This document shows positions 22,301 through 33,944 of a DNA stretch of 64,000 nucleotides, piece after piece. Origin of the DNA: Symbiodinium natans (taxonomy: Eukaryota; Sar; Dinophyceae; Suessiales; Symbiodiniaceae); the NCBI GenBank assembly GCA_905221605.1, contig CAJNDS010002227.1, forward strand, positions 452,501-516,500. The letters are read 5' to 3'. Below the pieces are notes generated by a model that did no database searches, was not told the DNA's origin, and saw only the letters and a program-made list of their open reading frames with translations. Position numbers and translations under genes: made by a program. Each line of letters opens with the position of its first letter. Position 1 is the stretch's first letter.

Positions 22301-22929
22301 TTTGGTCAGCCCCCGCCATGGTCTAGGATTTTCTTTGTCCCTATAAAAACCCTCGTAAATACGGATTAAAACGACATGCTGGGCATGTAAGGCGAAGTCC
22401 TGTTTCTGCACGTCTAATCGTATGTGACAAAACCTGTCAATAGTGAAAAACTTGTGTGCTTAGCACTATTTGCACGTCATTACCCAAAAAAACACAGAAA
22501 AAAACGTACGAAAATGCAATTTCGTGAACATGTATGTGAATTATCTGCACAGGACAAGCCTATAAACACAAAATTGTATGCAAAACGCATGTTGTTTTTT
22601 GGCAAATTTTGCCAAAAAGTCCCAAAATCCAAAAACCAAAAAACTCAAAACCATGAAGCCGGGACACCGTTTTCTTTTGGATTTTTTGGTTTATTGAGGT
22701 TTTTTTGGTTTTCTTTGGAAAAAAAACCCTCGTGTTTTGTTGGATTTGTGGTGTTCCTGGCCTCAAAAACCGCCAAAACACATGTTTTGTGCAAGTTATG
22801 GCTTTTCTTGAATAAAGAATGTGTTTTGTTATAATTAAGTTGCTTCTTCTAATGCGACTGCCTTGCTGCAAGGCAGTCACGCAGAGAAAAACAGACACAC
22901 ACACACACACACACCCACCATTTCGTTTT

Positions 22930-24230
22930 GATTTAGATTCAGCCTATTCGGCACGTAGGGCGTTGTGTGAATATGTAAAGTTCCATTAGATTTAATTGCG
23001 AGTGGGGCTTGGAAGCGGATGTCTTGGGATGTTGCGTCTTAATATAGAAAGTAATATTAACAGAAATTAAGTTTAAGAGAGGGTTTCTTAAGGTGTGTTT
23101 CTGAGGTTGTGGACCTGCAATTCAAAAGTCTAAGTAGACTTAATTATGAGTGGGGCTTGGAAGAGAATGTCTTGGGGTGTGGCCTCCCAATTTAAAAGTT
23201 TATGTAAGTGGAATTAGAAACGAAGTCCAGGTGATGATTTCTTAGGGTGTGGGGTTTTAGTGCAAACCTCCAGTTACATTTCATTACGAAGCGGGGCCAG
23301 AGGAGAATTTCACGGGGTTTGGTCGTTGGAATTCAATTTGAAAGAGGTACTAACGAATGAGGCTTAGAAGGGCTTGGCCTCTTAATATGTTTTTGTTTTA
23401 CTTGGTTTTTTTTCCGAACGAATCTGTGGCTTTATCATACACAAGTCTATTGACATTTCATTAAGAGGCCCCAGAAAGATTTCTTAGGGTGTGGCTGTTC
23501 AATATGGAATTGTAGGTACATTTAAATACGAACGGGGGCTCAGAAGATGATACAAAGTTCTGTCCAAAAGTTACATACGAAGCCTAGATCAGAACTTCTT
23601 AGGGTGTGGGCTTCTTACCTAGATTTATAAGCTTCTTATGAGATTCTGTCACGAACAGGCCCCAGAATGGTGTGGCGTTGTGTATAATTAAGTCCTAATT
23701 GCATACGAAGCTCTAATGAGGATTTTTTGGGGTGTGGCTTTATAGTACAGACGTCTAATTGAGCTACATTACAAATAAGGGCCAGAAAGGGATTTCATAG
23801 GGCGTGGTCCGCAATATAAAATTCTAACGAGGAGGATGTCTTGGGGTTGGCCTCTTAATATGCAAGAGGTTTTCTTGGGTTTAATTTCGAACGAAGCCCA
23901 GAAGAGGATTTCTTAGGGTGTGGGTATACAATACAAAATCAAATTACGTTTCATTACGAATGGGGCCAGAGGAGGGTTTCAGAATTATTTTCCTAGGGTA
24001 TGGGCTTCTTATATAGAAGCAGTTTTTCGATAAACGGGAAGGAAGCCCAGATGAGGATTTCTGAGGCTGTAACCTCTGCATATAATGAGATTCTGTTGCG
24101 GACAGGCAGGCCCCAGAAGAGGATTTCATAGGGTGTGGCTTTTAATTGGCAAATTTTGATTTCTAAATGAATTCAGAGAGTGTGGCCCTTTAATATAAAT
24201 TCCGAATTAGGTTTAATTAAATATCACTTT
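22930..24230. repeat. Degenerate tandem array, about 65-85 bp unit
   Basis: About 17 diverged copies of a unit containing GAGGATTTCTTAGGGTGTGG followed by an AT-rich TTAATATxxAAxT stretch and AATTACGAAxGGGGCCCAGA. No coding. Confidence 0.75.
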
Positions 24231-24399
24231 GATGTGCCCGAAAGGCCTTCTGACCTAGATCATGGGGGGGAGCTATTTTTTTATATTGTAAACTAGAGCC
24301 ATAGTATGCCGTCTGGAAGCTGAAACTGACATCGGTGATTTACGCTTGAAAGTCATGCCGTAATCAACTGTTCGGGCTTGCAAAGTTTCATGTTGCAGT

Positions 24400-24680
24400 C
24401 AAAACCCTAAACCCTCAACCCTCAACTCTAAACCCTAAACCCTCAACCCTCAACCCTAAACCCTAAACCCTAAGCCCTAAACCCTAGACTCTAAACTGCT
24501 TGACATGACAGTGCCAGGATGCCGCCCGAGCAGCAAAGGCGTTCCGGGCACCAGGCGCGTCCGATGCACTCTCGATAAAATCTCGTTCCCGAGAGACGAA
24601 GTAGCAAGGAAGGCCGAGAAGATGGGGTTTCGGGGTTCTGGTTTAGGGTTTCGGGTTTGGGGTTTAGGGTTTACGGAATA
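24400..24680. repeat. CCCTAAA and TTTAGGG tracts around an unassigned island
   Basis: CCCTAAA at 24400-24490 and TTTAGGG at 24630-24675 bracket a 130-base island (24492-24625) that is open on the minus strand but unrecognised. Confidence 0.8.
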
Positions 24681-24839
24681 TTGATTACTCGACTTGCAGC
24701 AAGAGTAAGCAAGCAACTATCGCTCCTAGTTTCGATCAGAATTGTCATTTACGGCCCCACGCACTTGGCAGACCAGGGCTGACAGGTGACAGCCGTAGCC
24801 CTTGACCTTGTTTCGCGCCTGGGGGCTCCGAGAAGAAGC

Positions 24840-26101
24840 ATGGTGGTCCGACCAGAGAGCATCGAAGAGTGGTGCTTCCTGGTGCCGCACCTGTTCTCAG
24901 ACGAAGGTTGGCAGAGAGTCGTCAAGAAGCCTTCGTCTGCACTATTGCACTGCAGTGCCCCTTGGGGCGGGAGCTTGGTCAAGTTTGTCTTCTACGACCT
25001 TCTGGTGTTAGATCCTCCGGAAGATTCGGCCGATGTCTTCATCCGGCCGGAGACGCGAGCATGGACATGGAGCCGTGGCGTAGAAGCCGGGATCGAGGGT
25101 GAGGGTCGTGAGTTGCAAGCCCTGATCGCTCCGGGCGATTGCTGCGAGCGCTACTGGGCAGAGTTTAAGTGGAGTCGGCTCTGCGACGCCTTGTTGGGCA
25201 TGCTTCAGCTGCCTCAGGCGACCGACAGCTTGCGATTCGCACCAAAGGCCCTGCCAGTTGAAACGCGGGAGCGGCTTCGGCGCAACTTTCCGGAGATGGG
25301 CGATTGCTCTCTCCTGTGGGGCGACGAGGACCAGCTGTACGATTGTGTCGTACTTTGCCGCCGACAGGAGTCTGGGCACTATCTGTTGCAGCACATCTCG
25401 TGGACGGTAAGAGTGCGCCTCCCCTGTTGGGCTCTACCACCTCTGCGTTTGACGCTCGACGTTTTCAGGGCCTCGGCGAACTGGTACCTGAACCGGCCTC
25501 AGATTCTCACAGAGCGGCAAAGGGACAAGACACTCTACCTGGTGCTGACCCTCACAAGCTTTAATTGGAAGTGGCCGCTGATCCCTGCCCATGACCCCGG
25601 AAGGAAGGGTGTGATAAGAATTGATGCCGGCCGGGACATGGGCCTCGCTACTTGTACGAGCCCCTGGTGGTGGGCGTCAGCCACCAGTTCCATTTCTCAG
25701 ACTACCTCCGGGTGTTCTTGAAGAGGCTCGGTGAGCGCATCAGCGTTTATCAGTCTTTGGATGGGCAAGAGGTGCTGCCCTACCAGTGCGTTCTGCAGCG
25801 GGAGGACTGGCATCGAGTCAGGGAGCGCTTTCGCGCAGCTTACCGCTTGCACAAGACTGCTTGCCGGCACGCCTATGGTGGGAAAGCAGCGCCGAGAATT
25901 CTCGAAGACACGACTCCGCGGTTTTGTCGCGAGGTCAGCTTGCGCTCTCTACATCAGCGCCTTGAGCGGGCACAATATCGCAATAGGCTCGTGGTGCGCA
26001 ACACATTCCTGGAGAGGGAGGAGGACGGCCTGGAGGACGGAAGAGGCTCTGCACGGTACCGCACGACATCGCCCGCTTGTGCTTACCGGGTCAAGTTGTA
26101 G
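24840..26101 (+). CDS. Unrecognised protein-coding gene, probably three exons
   Basis: Exon 1 runs from the ATG (MVVRPESIEEWCFLVPHLF) to about 25399. A phase-2 GT donor (ATCTC|GTGGAC) joined to the acceptor TTTTCAG at 25468 keeps a natural protein (ASANWYLNRPQILTERQRDK) in frame. A GTAAGAG donor at 25407 is the alternative, but gives an early stop at 25567. The coding-like frame then shifts between about 25600 and 25650 into RYLYEPLVVGVSHQFHFSDY, which runs to the TAG ending at 26101; a short intron or a one-base indel would explain this. The product is about 390 residues, rich in Arg, Leu and Trp, with no membrane segment. I do not recognise the family. The in-frame GTG at 24786 is not used as start. 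Confidence 0.55.
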
Positions 26102-26134
26102 ACCCACCTGTGCATGTCTGTAATTCAGTAAGGT

Positions 26135-26795
26135 TCAAATGGTACAGGTGGTGAGATTTCCAGTGCAATTTCTAATCCTGCTCTGCCTCACCACTAACAC
26201 TGTGGGCAGGGAGCTTTCGATGCTGGGCGTGTAAAGGTGTGCATGCACAGTGCAGAAATGCGCAGTTCGTTCGCGGCACCCACAAGTTGCATTGATTTTG
26301 TAAAGTCGCTTACGTCTCGCGCGGTTTGGAACTGACGTCCCACTGTACAGGCCCAAAGGGCAGATGCACGGTCCCAAAACACTTGTGTGCCACTTGTGCA
26401 ACTGAGTATCCCACCCATGGTTTTGCCCTTGTAGCGCCCCAGACCCAAACCTTCTAAGGTTAACAGGTGTGTAATCACCTCCCCCGAATATTAAACGATA
26501 CGCTTCGCTCCTTGTAGACGAACTCAGCAGGAATTGCCACAGCTTCCAGTTAGTGCTCTCTTCAAGCCGCTTGTACTGTTGAAGTACGCAGGTTTTTGCA
26601 GGGATTCGCAGGCTGATGTGGTTGTCGAGGGAAGCTGCCAGTGGAGCCGAAGCAAAGTAGAAGACTGCGAACGGCCCTTTTGCCGCGCGTCCACACAACT
26701 CAGAATACCACATGACCACATGCTCGGGGTTGCACTTTGTGGCAAGTACATTGCTGCATACGCTCAAGGCATCAACTCTGGTCAGTGAAGCATGT
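26135..26795. other. 3' flank of the unknown gene
   Basis: A minus-strand frame of 210 codons (26135-26767) overlaps a plus-strand frame. It has no motif, and its composition does not support coding. Treated as spacer or 3' UTR. Confidence 0.4.
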
Positions 26796-26802
26796 ACGGT
26801 CC

Positions 26803-27115
26803 CACCCTGAACCCTAAACCCTAAACCCTAAACCCTAAACCCTAAACCCTAAACCCTAAACAACCCTAAACAACCCTAAACAACCCTAAACAACCCTAAA
26901 CAACCCTAAACAACCCTAAACAACCCTAAACAACCCTAAACCCTAAACCCTGAACCCTGAACCCTAAACCCTACACCCCTGACCATGCTCCATTGTGGAA
27001 AGGTGCAATGTTCGACGGCGAAGTCTGAGGCCACCGCATCGACGAGACGGCGTCTTGAGCACTCCTGGAAACGGTGTTTAGGGTTTAGGGGGGTTTTAGG
27101 GTTTAGGGTTTAGGT
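26803..27115. repeat. CCCTAAA tract with a CAACCCTAAA sub-array
   Basis: 26861-26938 is a homogeneous run of a ten-base variant (AACCCTAAAC), flanked by ordinary heptamers. A TTTAGGG tract in the opposite orientation follows at 27075-27115. Confidence 0.95.
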
Positions 27116-27119
27116 AGTG

Positions 27120-27800
27120 CTTCTGCTGCTTCTGCCCAAATCAACTGGTTGGATCCAAAATCACTAAACATGAGGGTGGAGCCTGTTTCCATTCTATTTT
27201 CACCGTTTCGGTCGCTATGTCATTGCTGGCATAGAAGTGCTCCTTGCAAGCAAGCTCGGCGTGAATCAGGCATCGCTCCCCAATCTGGCTCGAGGTATCA
27301 CCAGCTCTGTGTGGGGCAATACACGCATTGCTTCATGTGGCAATACATGCATTGCTTCATGCTTCATGCACTACGTGTCGCAAAGACGACTGTGCTTCAC
27401 GCAGCGGTTGTTTGTCTCCAAAGTAGTTGCGAGTTGAGCATGGCTTTCCCCGGCGCAAACCAGGCCCCTACTGTGTCCCGGCCACACCCATCAAGCTTGT
27501 AAGCTGCAATCCAGGATGGGCTACGATACCCTATAATCCCTTAAAAGGCCCTACTATACCCTACAATCCCTTAAAAAGGCCTGATTATTCCCTATAATCC
27601 CTCAAAAGGCCCGATTATACACTATAAGCCTATAAGCCAAAGGCCATTTTATGGGGTTGATGATGGGGATTCTGGGGCCTTCTAGTCCATCCTTGGGGGC
27701 AGATCGCCCCGGATAAGGCAACACATAGCGCGGCGCTTTGTCAGAACTTTGGCAGGCTGACAGTATGCATAGACCTAGACCCCAAGCCCCTCCAACCTTT
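27120..27800. other. Unique spacer with short tandem repeat
   Basis: 27149-27502 is open (117 codons) but unrecognised. 27520-27640 holds about four imperfect units of 28-31 bp around CCCTATAATCCCTTAAAAGG. Confidence 0.6.
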
Positions 27801-28235
27801 CACCCTAAACCCTAAACCCTAAACCCTAAACCCCAAACCCTAAACCCTAAACCCTAAACCCTAAACCCTAAACCCCAAACCCTAAACCCTATACCCTAAA
27901 CCCTAAACCCTAAACCCTAAACCCGGAAAATCTGCACCGAAGGAGTTCCGGAGTGAGACTTCGCACTCCTGGACGTCGAGGCAGGCGGCAGCTTCGGGGG
28001 CTCCGTCTTGGCGAGCCTCATGTTTTGTCTTCAGACTTGTCGGTTGAGGGTAGGGTTTAGGGTTTAGGGTTTAGGGTTTAGGTTTTAGGTTTTAGGGTTT
28101 AGGGTTTAGGGTTTAGGGTTTAGGGGTTTAGGGGTTTAGGGGTTTAGGGGTTTAGGGGTTTAGGGGTTTAGGGGTTTAGGGGTTTAGGGGTTTAGGGTGT
28201 AGGGTTTAGGGTTTAGGCTTAAGATACCTGGTGGA
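27800..28235. repeat. CCCTAAA tract, island, then TTTAGGG and TTTAGGGG tracts
   Basis: 28130-28195 is homogeneous for the eight-base variant TTTAGGGG. The island 27930-28045 is open on the plus strand (EFRSETSHSWTSRQ) and could be an upstream channel exon, but this is unproven. Confidence 0.9.
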
Positions 28236-28800
28236 GGGTTTCGGGCGTTCAGGGCTTAGCAGGTTTTTAGGGTTTTAGGTTTTAGGATTTTAGAGTTTTA
28301 GTGTTTTGGGGTTTTAGTGTTTTAGGGGTTTGATACCATTACCAGGTAGGCCCTTGGGGCATGTTATATTCTCCTTTATTGGCCTGAAGAGGATCATGTT
28401 TGGGAAATATTATTCAGAGGGATTTAGGTGCCTTCTTGAGCATCCAGTTTAGGGTTTAGGGTTTTGGGTTTAAGGTTTACTGGCGCTGCTGGCAGGTTCC
28501 AGGCATTGCTGCTGCAGGTGCAGGAAGAGCACGACCGCCAGCAGTCAGCTCCTCGAATTGCCGAGATGTGCTGAGCAACGATGCAGACGCAGACAGAGGG
28601 ACCAGAGGGACGAGGGCCTTCACGCATTGCAAGCCCTTACTCCCTTCAAGTCCCCAAGCCTTGAACCCCCACCCCCGAGCTAAACGTATTAAACCCTGAA
28701 CCCTAAACCCCAAAACCCTAAACCTTAAACCCTAAACCCTAAACCCTAAACCCCAAACCCTAAACCCTAAACCCTAAACGGTTTGCAACCCCTCCTTGAG

Positions 28801-28897
28801 GTCCGCGCTGCGCCGCGAGGTCGCACGGCTGCGCAGCGAGCTGTGCGACCGCGCGATCGGAGACAAGCCGGGATTCTCAGGAAGTGCCGGGTGCAGG
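28801..28897 (+). CDS. Candidate N-terminal exon of the channel gene
   Basis: Follows CTTGAG and reads SALRREVARLRSELCDRAIG, a short amphipathic coiled-coil-like segment, up to a GTTTAGGG donor. Charged coiled-coil N-termini are common in dinoflagellate cation channels. Membership in the gene is inferred from strand and position only. Confidence 0.35.
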
Positions 28898-29419
28898 GTT
28901 TAGGGTTCAGGGTTTAGGGTTTAGGGTTTAGGGTTCAGGGTTCAGGGTTTAGGGTTTTTAGGGTTTAGGGTTTAGGGTTTCGGGTTTAGGGTGTCGGGTT
29001 CAGGGTTTCGGGTTTAGGGTTGAGGGGCTCGGGCTGCTTCGCTTGGGTTTGGGGTTTAGGGTTTAGGGTTTAGGGTTTAGGGTTTAGGGTTTAGGGTTTA
29101 GGGTCTATAGGATAGGGTCTAGGGTTCAACATGTTCAACGACCCAAAAAGCTCTACAGTCCGCACAAAGCCCTTGAACACCCAACGCAAGTTCGGAAGCC
29201 CAAACCCTAAACCCTAAACCCTAAACCCTAAACCCTAAACCCTAAACCCTAAACCCTAAACCCTAAACCCTAAACCCTAAACCCTAAACCCTAAACCCTA
29301 AACCCTAACCCTCCTAGGCCCTAAACCCTAAACCTCCTAAACCCTAAACCCCAAACCCCAATTCCTGAACCCTAAGCCCTAAACCCTAAACCCTAAACCC
29401 TAAACCCTAAACCCTAAAG

Positions 29420-29521
29420 CAAGCACCACCACGGGTGCACCGAGGGGGGAGCCTTGGGTGCCCTCGGAGCGGTCTACAGAGGACGAGAAAGTGGAGGCGG
29501 AGGCGACCCCTGGGGGTGCAG
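29420..29521 (+). CDS. Candidate N-terminal exon of the channel gene
   Basis: Acceptor formed by the end of a CCCTAAA tract (CCTAAAG|CAAGC), phase 1. Reads PSERSTEDEKVEAEATPGGA and ends at a GTTTTGGG donor, phase 1. Acidic and polar, consistent with a cytosolic N-terminal tail. Confidence 0.35.
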
Positions 29522-29559
29522 GTTTTGGGTTCAGGGTTTAGGGTTTAGGGGTTTAGGGT

Positions 29560-30420
29560 TTAGGGTTTAGGGTTTGGGGTTTGGGTTTCAGGGTTGAGGG
29601 TTTTCCGGGATTGAGCTTGTTTTTGCTTTTGGGGTTTAGGGGTTAGGGCTTGTCCAGCGCTTTGAGGGCTCTCTCGTTCCGCGGCTGCGGGGGCGAAGGT
29701 GCTGCGAATTCCTGTCGCTGGCTTTTCATGGGCGCGTCCCTGGCCTCGGGAGAACAGAACTTCCGTTTCCGAAATCCGTACATTGTCCCTTGCGTGGCTC
29801 GAGGCGCGTCCAGCCCCCAATGCCAAACCCGAGATCTCAATGCGCCAAACCTTTCCCCAAGAGGCTTCGAGCCAAGCCCAAAGTGAGAGACCTTCATCCT
29901 TTGCGTTTGTATGTAAGGAGAAAGGCCCCCGCGAGCGAGCACGATCAGAAAGCAACTCGAGCCTAAAGGGGCAAGGTCAAGACGAGGGTGGAGCGCAAGC
30001 GGGAGCGGGCATGTGCGACGAGACACTCCTTAAACCCCAACACGCATTTCCCTAAACCCTATGTTTCCTAAACCCCGCAGCAGACTCAAAAGTCCGAACC
30101 CTGACCTGCTTGAACCCCAAGTCCTAGATTCCCAGCCGGCCTGCTCAGGCCGCTTGCCCCCCCTGGAGGCACCCCTTGGAAATATTGAAGTCAGGGGTCT
30201 AACCTACCCCCTCACAGAGCCTTCTTCCTCTGGTCCTTTCTGCGACCCTTTCTCATGGCAAACCGCCCCTCCGTGTGACACCCGTGGGTGTGGTGGGCGC
30301 CATTTCCACGTTGTACTTATGGCCGCTGCGCACGACGAGACGCCCTACACCCTAAGCCCGAAACCCCAGACCCTAAACCCTAAACTTCAAGCCCAAAACC
30401 CTAAACCCCTAAACCCCTAA
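29560..30420. other. GC-rich island, coding unclear
   Basis: 29640-30340 is free of telomere-like tracts, and several frames on both strands are open for about 100 codons because of composition. I could not choose a frame; it may hide one or more N-terminal exons. Confidence 0.35.
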
Positions 30421-30515
30421 CCCCTAACCCCTAACCCGTAACCCGAAACCCTAAACCCTAAACCCTAAACCCTAAACCCTAAACCTCTAAACTTCAAGCC
30501 CTCAACCCCACGAAG

Positions 30516-30574
30516 TGGCCTGGAGTCCTTCACAGGTCGTCGCCTTGCGAAGCTCGGATGGCGGTAGCCCCAGC
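30516..30574 (+). CDS. Candidate N-terminal exon of the channel gene
   Basis: After ACGAAG, reads AWSPSQVVALRSSDGGSPS with phase 1 at the start, matching the phase at the end of the 29420-29521 exon. Low complexity, no motif. Confidence 0.28.
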
Positions 30575-31538
30575 GAGAGAAGTAGATTAGGGTTTAGGGT
30601 TTAGGGTTTAGGGTTTAGGGTTTAGGGTTTAGGGTTTAGGGTTTAGGGTTACAGGGTTTAGGGTTACAGGGTTTCGGGTTTAGGGGCATTTTAGGGTCGG
30701 GCTGAGGGTTGAGAGTTGGCGCTGATTGTTGCCCTTGTCCTTGAAGGCTCTCAGGTAGGATTTATCTAGCGTTTGGGTTTTGGGGCGGACTCTGGGGCAC
30801 AAGGGGTTTGGGGTTTAGGGTTCCCCAAACCGATCTGTCATCTGATGCTGTCTCACTTCTTCGTTCGCGAATCTTCTCGCGGGTGTCATGTTCGAACGCT
30901 CTTTCCTTCCGCGCTGGTGGCCCTCTAGCCTTGTGCTAGGCGGAGCCGTATATGCCCCGCACCCTCAGCTTAGGAGGACAGTTTAAGCCTTTCCCCCTGA
31001 TAAAAGACCCCCATATTTGTTACTGATAGGACCCCAGTCTACTCGACTCATTTGGTCCCTCGCCATGGCGCTGCAACATCGGGGGAATAGATTCGAGGAT
31101 GCAAGGCCCCCGAAGCCCTAAGCCCCCTAAACCCTAAACCCTAAACCCTAAACCCTAAACCCTAAACCCTAAACCCTAAACCCTAAACCCTAAACCCTAA
31201 ACCCTAAACCCTAAACCCTAAACCCTAAACCCTAAACACTAAACCCTAAACCCTAAACCCTAAACCCCTAAACCCCTAAACCCCTAAACCCCTAAACCCC
31301 AAACCCCAAACCCTAAGCCCTAAACCCCAAAGCCTAATGTGACATGTTCTGAGGCCCTCTGCTGCAACTCTCCGGCGTGATTCCGGCAACTTCTCGGCAG
31401 AAGGGGGTGTTGGGAACCCTAAAGCCTAAAACCCTAAAACCCTAAAACCCTAAAACCCTAAAACCCTAAAACCCTAAACTCTAAACCCTAAACCCTAAAC
31501 CCTAAACCCTAAACCCTGAACCCAAAAATGCTGCTGAG

Positions 31539-31620
31539 GTCGCCCCCCTGCCTCAGAAGCCAAAGGTGGCCTCTCGGAACTCTGACGAGCGGCTTGAAGG
31601 CTTCGGGTCGAGGGTGTTGG
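31539..31620 (+). CDS. Candidate N-terminal exon of the channel gene
   Basis: After GCTGAG, reads VAPLPQKPKVASRNSDERLE. GT donor at 31614 (phase 0) or GC donor at 31621 (phase 1; the latter fits the next exon). Confidence 0.4.
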
Positions 31621-31841
31621 GCTTGGGGTTTAGGGTTTAGGGTTTAGGGTTTACGGTTTAGGGTTTAGGGTTTAGGGTTTAGGGTTAGGGTTTAGGAATG
31701 AGGGTGGGTCATGGAACTGGGTAGGTAGGTTCTAGTCAGCGGAATCTGAGTTGTAGCCATTTAAGTCGAAAGCAATCGAGACACCCCAGACCAACAAATA
31801 TATGTGTGTCATTCGCTGGCTCGCTCCTGCATTTGTTCAAG

Positions 31842-31899
31842 CTGAGGTGTCGTTCGACGATCCCGTGCCCGCCGGCTCTGCTTTCCTGAGTGAAGCTTC
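31842..31899 (+). CDS. Candidate N-terminal exon of the channel gene
   Basis: After TTCAAG, reads EVSFDDPVPAGSAFLSEAS. A GC donor (GCTTC|GCAGG) gives phase 2, which fits the following exon. It sits just before a CCCCAAA/CCCCACA satellite. Confidence 0.42.
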
Positions 31900-31904
31900 G
31901 CAGG

Positions 31905-32260
31905 ACATCCCCCCCAAGCTCCAAACCCCAACCCCAAACCCCAAACCCCAGACCCCAAATCCCAAACTCCAAACTCCAAACCCCAAACCCCGCACCCCAC
32001 ACCACCCCGCACCACCTCGCACCCCGCACCCCACACCCCAAACCCCAAACCCCACACTCCAAACCCCACACCCCACACCCCACACCCCGAACCCCAAACC
32101 CCAAACCCCGAACCCCAAACCCCACACCCCACACGCCACACCCCACACCCCACACCCCACACCCCACACCCCACACCCCACACCCCACACCCCACACACC
32201 ACACCCCGAACCCCGAACCCCAAACCCCAAACCTCAAACCCGAAACGCCAGGCCAAGTGA
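31905..32260. repeat. CCCCAAA / CCCCACA variant array
   Basis: A telomere-derived heptamer in which the unit has drifted to CCCCAAA and CCCCACA. Both strands are open for more than 130 codons because the period is seven and lacks stops; these frames are not genes. Confidence 0.95.
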
Positions 32261-32574
32261 GAGCGACAAAATGAGGGTTTAGACCCCCAAATAGTAGGAT
32301 CCCCTCATAATAGGGACCCCAAAAAGGTTGAGGTACCCTTAAACCCTGAACCCCCTAAACCCTAAACCCTAAACCCTCCTAGCCCTAAACCCCAAACCCC
32401 AAAACCCTAAACCCTCCTAGCCCTAAACCCCAAACCCCAAAACCCCAAACCCCAAACCCCAAGCCCTAAACCCTAAACCCTAAACCCTAAACCCTAAACC
32501 CTAAACCCTAAACCCTAAACCCCTAAACCCCTAAACCCTCGACCCTATTAGCGCAATACCGCTAAAATGAGCAG

Positions 32575-32632
32575 CCCTCGGCCTACTGGGCAGGTTGAAA
32601 CCATCCGCAGCCGCGCGAGCCTGGACAGCAAG
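32575..32632 (+). CDS. Candidate N-terminal exon of the channel gene
   Basis: After GAGCAG, reads PRPTGQVETIRSRASLDSK. The GC donor (AAG|GCCGGC) is phase 0 and fits the next exon. An in-frame ATG lies just upstream (32567), so it could also be a first exon. Confidence 0.45.
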
Positions 32633-33104
32633 GCCGGCCCACTCTTAGGTGTTTTTGAGGGTTTAGGGTTTAGGGTTTAGGGTTTTGGGGCTTGGGGTTT
32701 AGGGTTGAAGGTTTAGGAGGTTGCATGGTGCACTGTCTGGTCCCTGAAGCCAATAACGCGGGCTTAATTCAAGGTACCAGTTGAGTGTCCTTACACCTAA
32801 CCCTAAACCCTAAACCCTAAACCCTAAACCCTAAACCCTAAACCCTAAACCCTAAACTCTGAACTTTAAACCCTAACCGCTAAACCCTGCACCCTAAACC
32901 CTAAACCCTAAACCCCGTTGCCTTCTTGGTGGCACCTTAAGAGCAGCATAGCCTAGCTCAGTGAAGGGATTTCGCAGACTTCCATGAGTTTTGGGTTTAC
33001 TGAGGTTCAGGGCTCAGGTTTCGTGGGAGTTCGGTTTTCAGGGCTTAGAAACCCTAAACCCTATACCCTAAACCCTAAACCCCAAACCCTAAACCCGAAA
33101 CCCT

Positions 33105-33410
33105 ATACCCTGAGCTTAAAACCCTAAATTGTTGGGATTCATTGTTCCCCCTTAAAACCCTAAATTGTTGGGATTCATTATATATCCCTAAACCCTAAAA
33201 CCCAAACCCTAAACCCCAAACCCTAAACCCGAAACCCTATACCCTGAGCTCAAAACCCTAAATTGTTGGGATTCATTGTTTCCCCTTAACACCCTAAATT
33301 GTTGGGATTTATTATATATCCCTACTAAACCCTAAAACCTAAATCCTAAACCCTAAACCCTATACCCTGAGTTAAAACCCCAAAATGTTGGGATTTATTG
33401 CTTCCCCTCA
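33105..33410. repeat. Tandem repeat carrying TTGGGATTCATT blocks
   Basis: About 2.5 copies of a roughly 125-bp unit combining CCCTAAATTGTTGGGATTC with telomere-like heptamers, so telomere-like DNA has been amplified together with unique sequence. Confidence 0.85.
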
Positions 33411-33411
33411 G

Positions 33412-33488
33412 GCCACCTTCCGACAGCGCGACGTTTGGCGCTCGGAGACTGGAGTCCTGGACCAAGGCTTCCGCTGCCAGGGAAAACC
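33412..33488 (+). CDS. Channel gene exon, cytosolic N-terminus
   Basis: After CCTCAG, phase 0, reads ATFRQRDVWRSETGVLDQGF. Ends CC|GTTTAGGG, phase 2; the donor GT is the first GT of a TTTAGGG tract. Phases chain to the next three exons. Confidence 0.5.
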
Positions 33489-33888
33489 GTTTAGGGTTTA
33501 GGGTTTAGGGTTTAGGGGTTAGGGGTTAGGGGTTTAGGGTTTAGGGTTTAGGGTTTAGGGTAAAACCTCCAGACCGCCTTCAACACTGAACTGTGAATCC
33601 CTGGACTTAACTCTGGCACCCCAAACCCTGGTGAAATCCTTAACCCTAACCCTGAAACCCTCAACCCGATACCCGAAGCCCAGGTATGAGCGGACTCTAC
33701 GCTAAACCCTAAACCCTAAACCCTAAACCCTAAACCCTAAACCCTAAACCCTAAACCCTAAACCCTAAACCCTAAACCCTAAACCCTAAACCCTAAACCC
33801 TAAACCCTAAACCCTAAGCCCTAAACCCTAAACCCTAAACCCTAAACCCTATAAGGGTCCCTCCTTGAGTCCCCTGATTGTCGCGCAG

Positions 33889-33944
33889 AATGGTCCCCGC
33901 AGCACTACATCAAGGGCCACCAGACCTTGAAGAGGCGCGCGCGA
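33889..33944 (+). CDS. Channel gene exon, cytosolic N-terminus
   Basis: After GCGCAG, phase 2, reads MVPAALHQGPPDLEEARA. GT donor GCGCGA|GTGCAA, phase 1. Another frame of this island is also open (HYIKGHQTLKRR); the chosen one satisfies both neighbouring phases. Confidence 0.5.

Noticed and set aside
26135-26767. 210-codon minus-strand frame as a gene
   Set aside because: It overlaps an open plus frame and has no motif or codon bias. It probably lies in the 3' flank of the preceding gene.
31736-32282. Open frames of 130-164 codons on both strands (Gly/Val/Trp-rich and Pro/Thr-rich)
   Set aside because: They are translations of the CCCCAAA/CCCCACA heptamer array; a seven-base unit without stops keeps all frames open.
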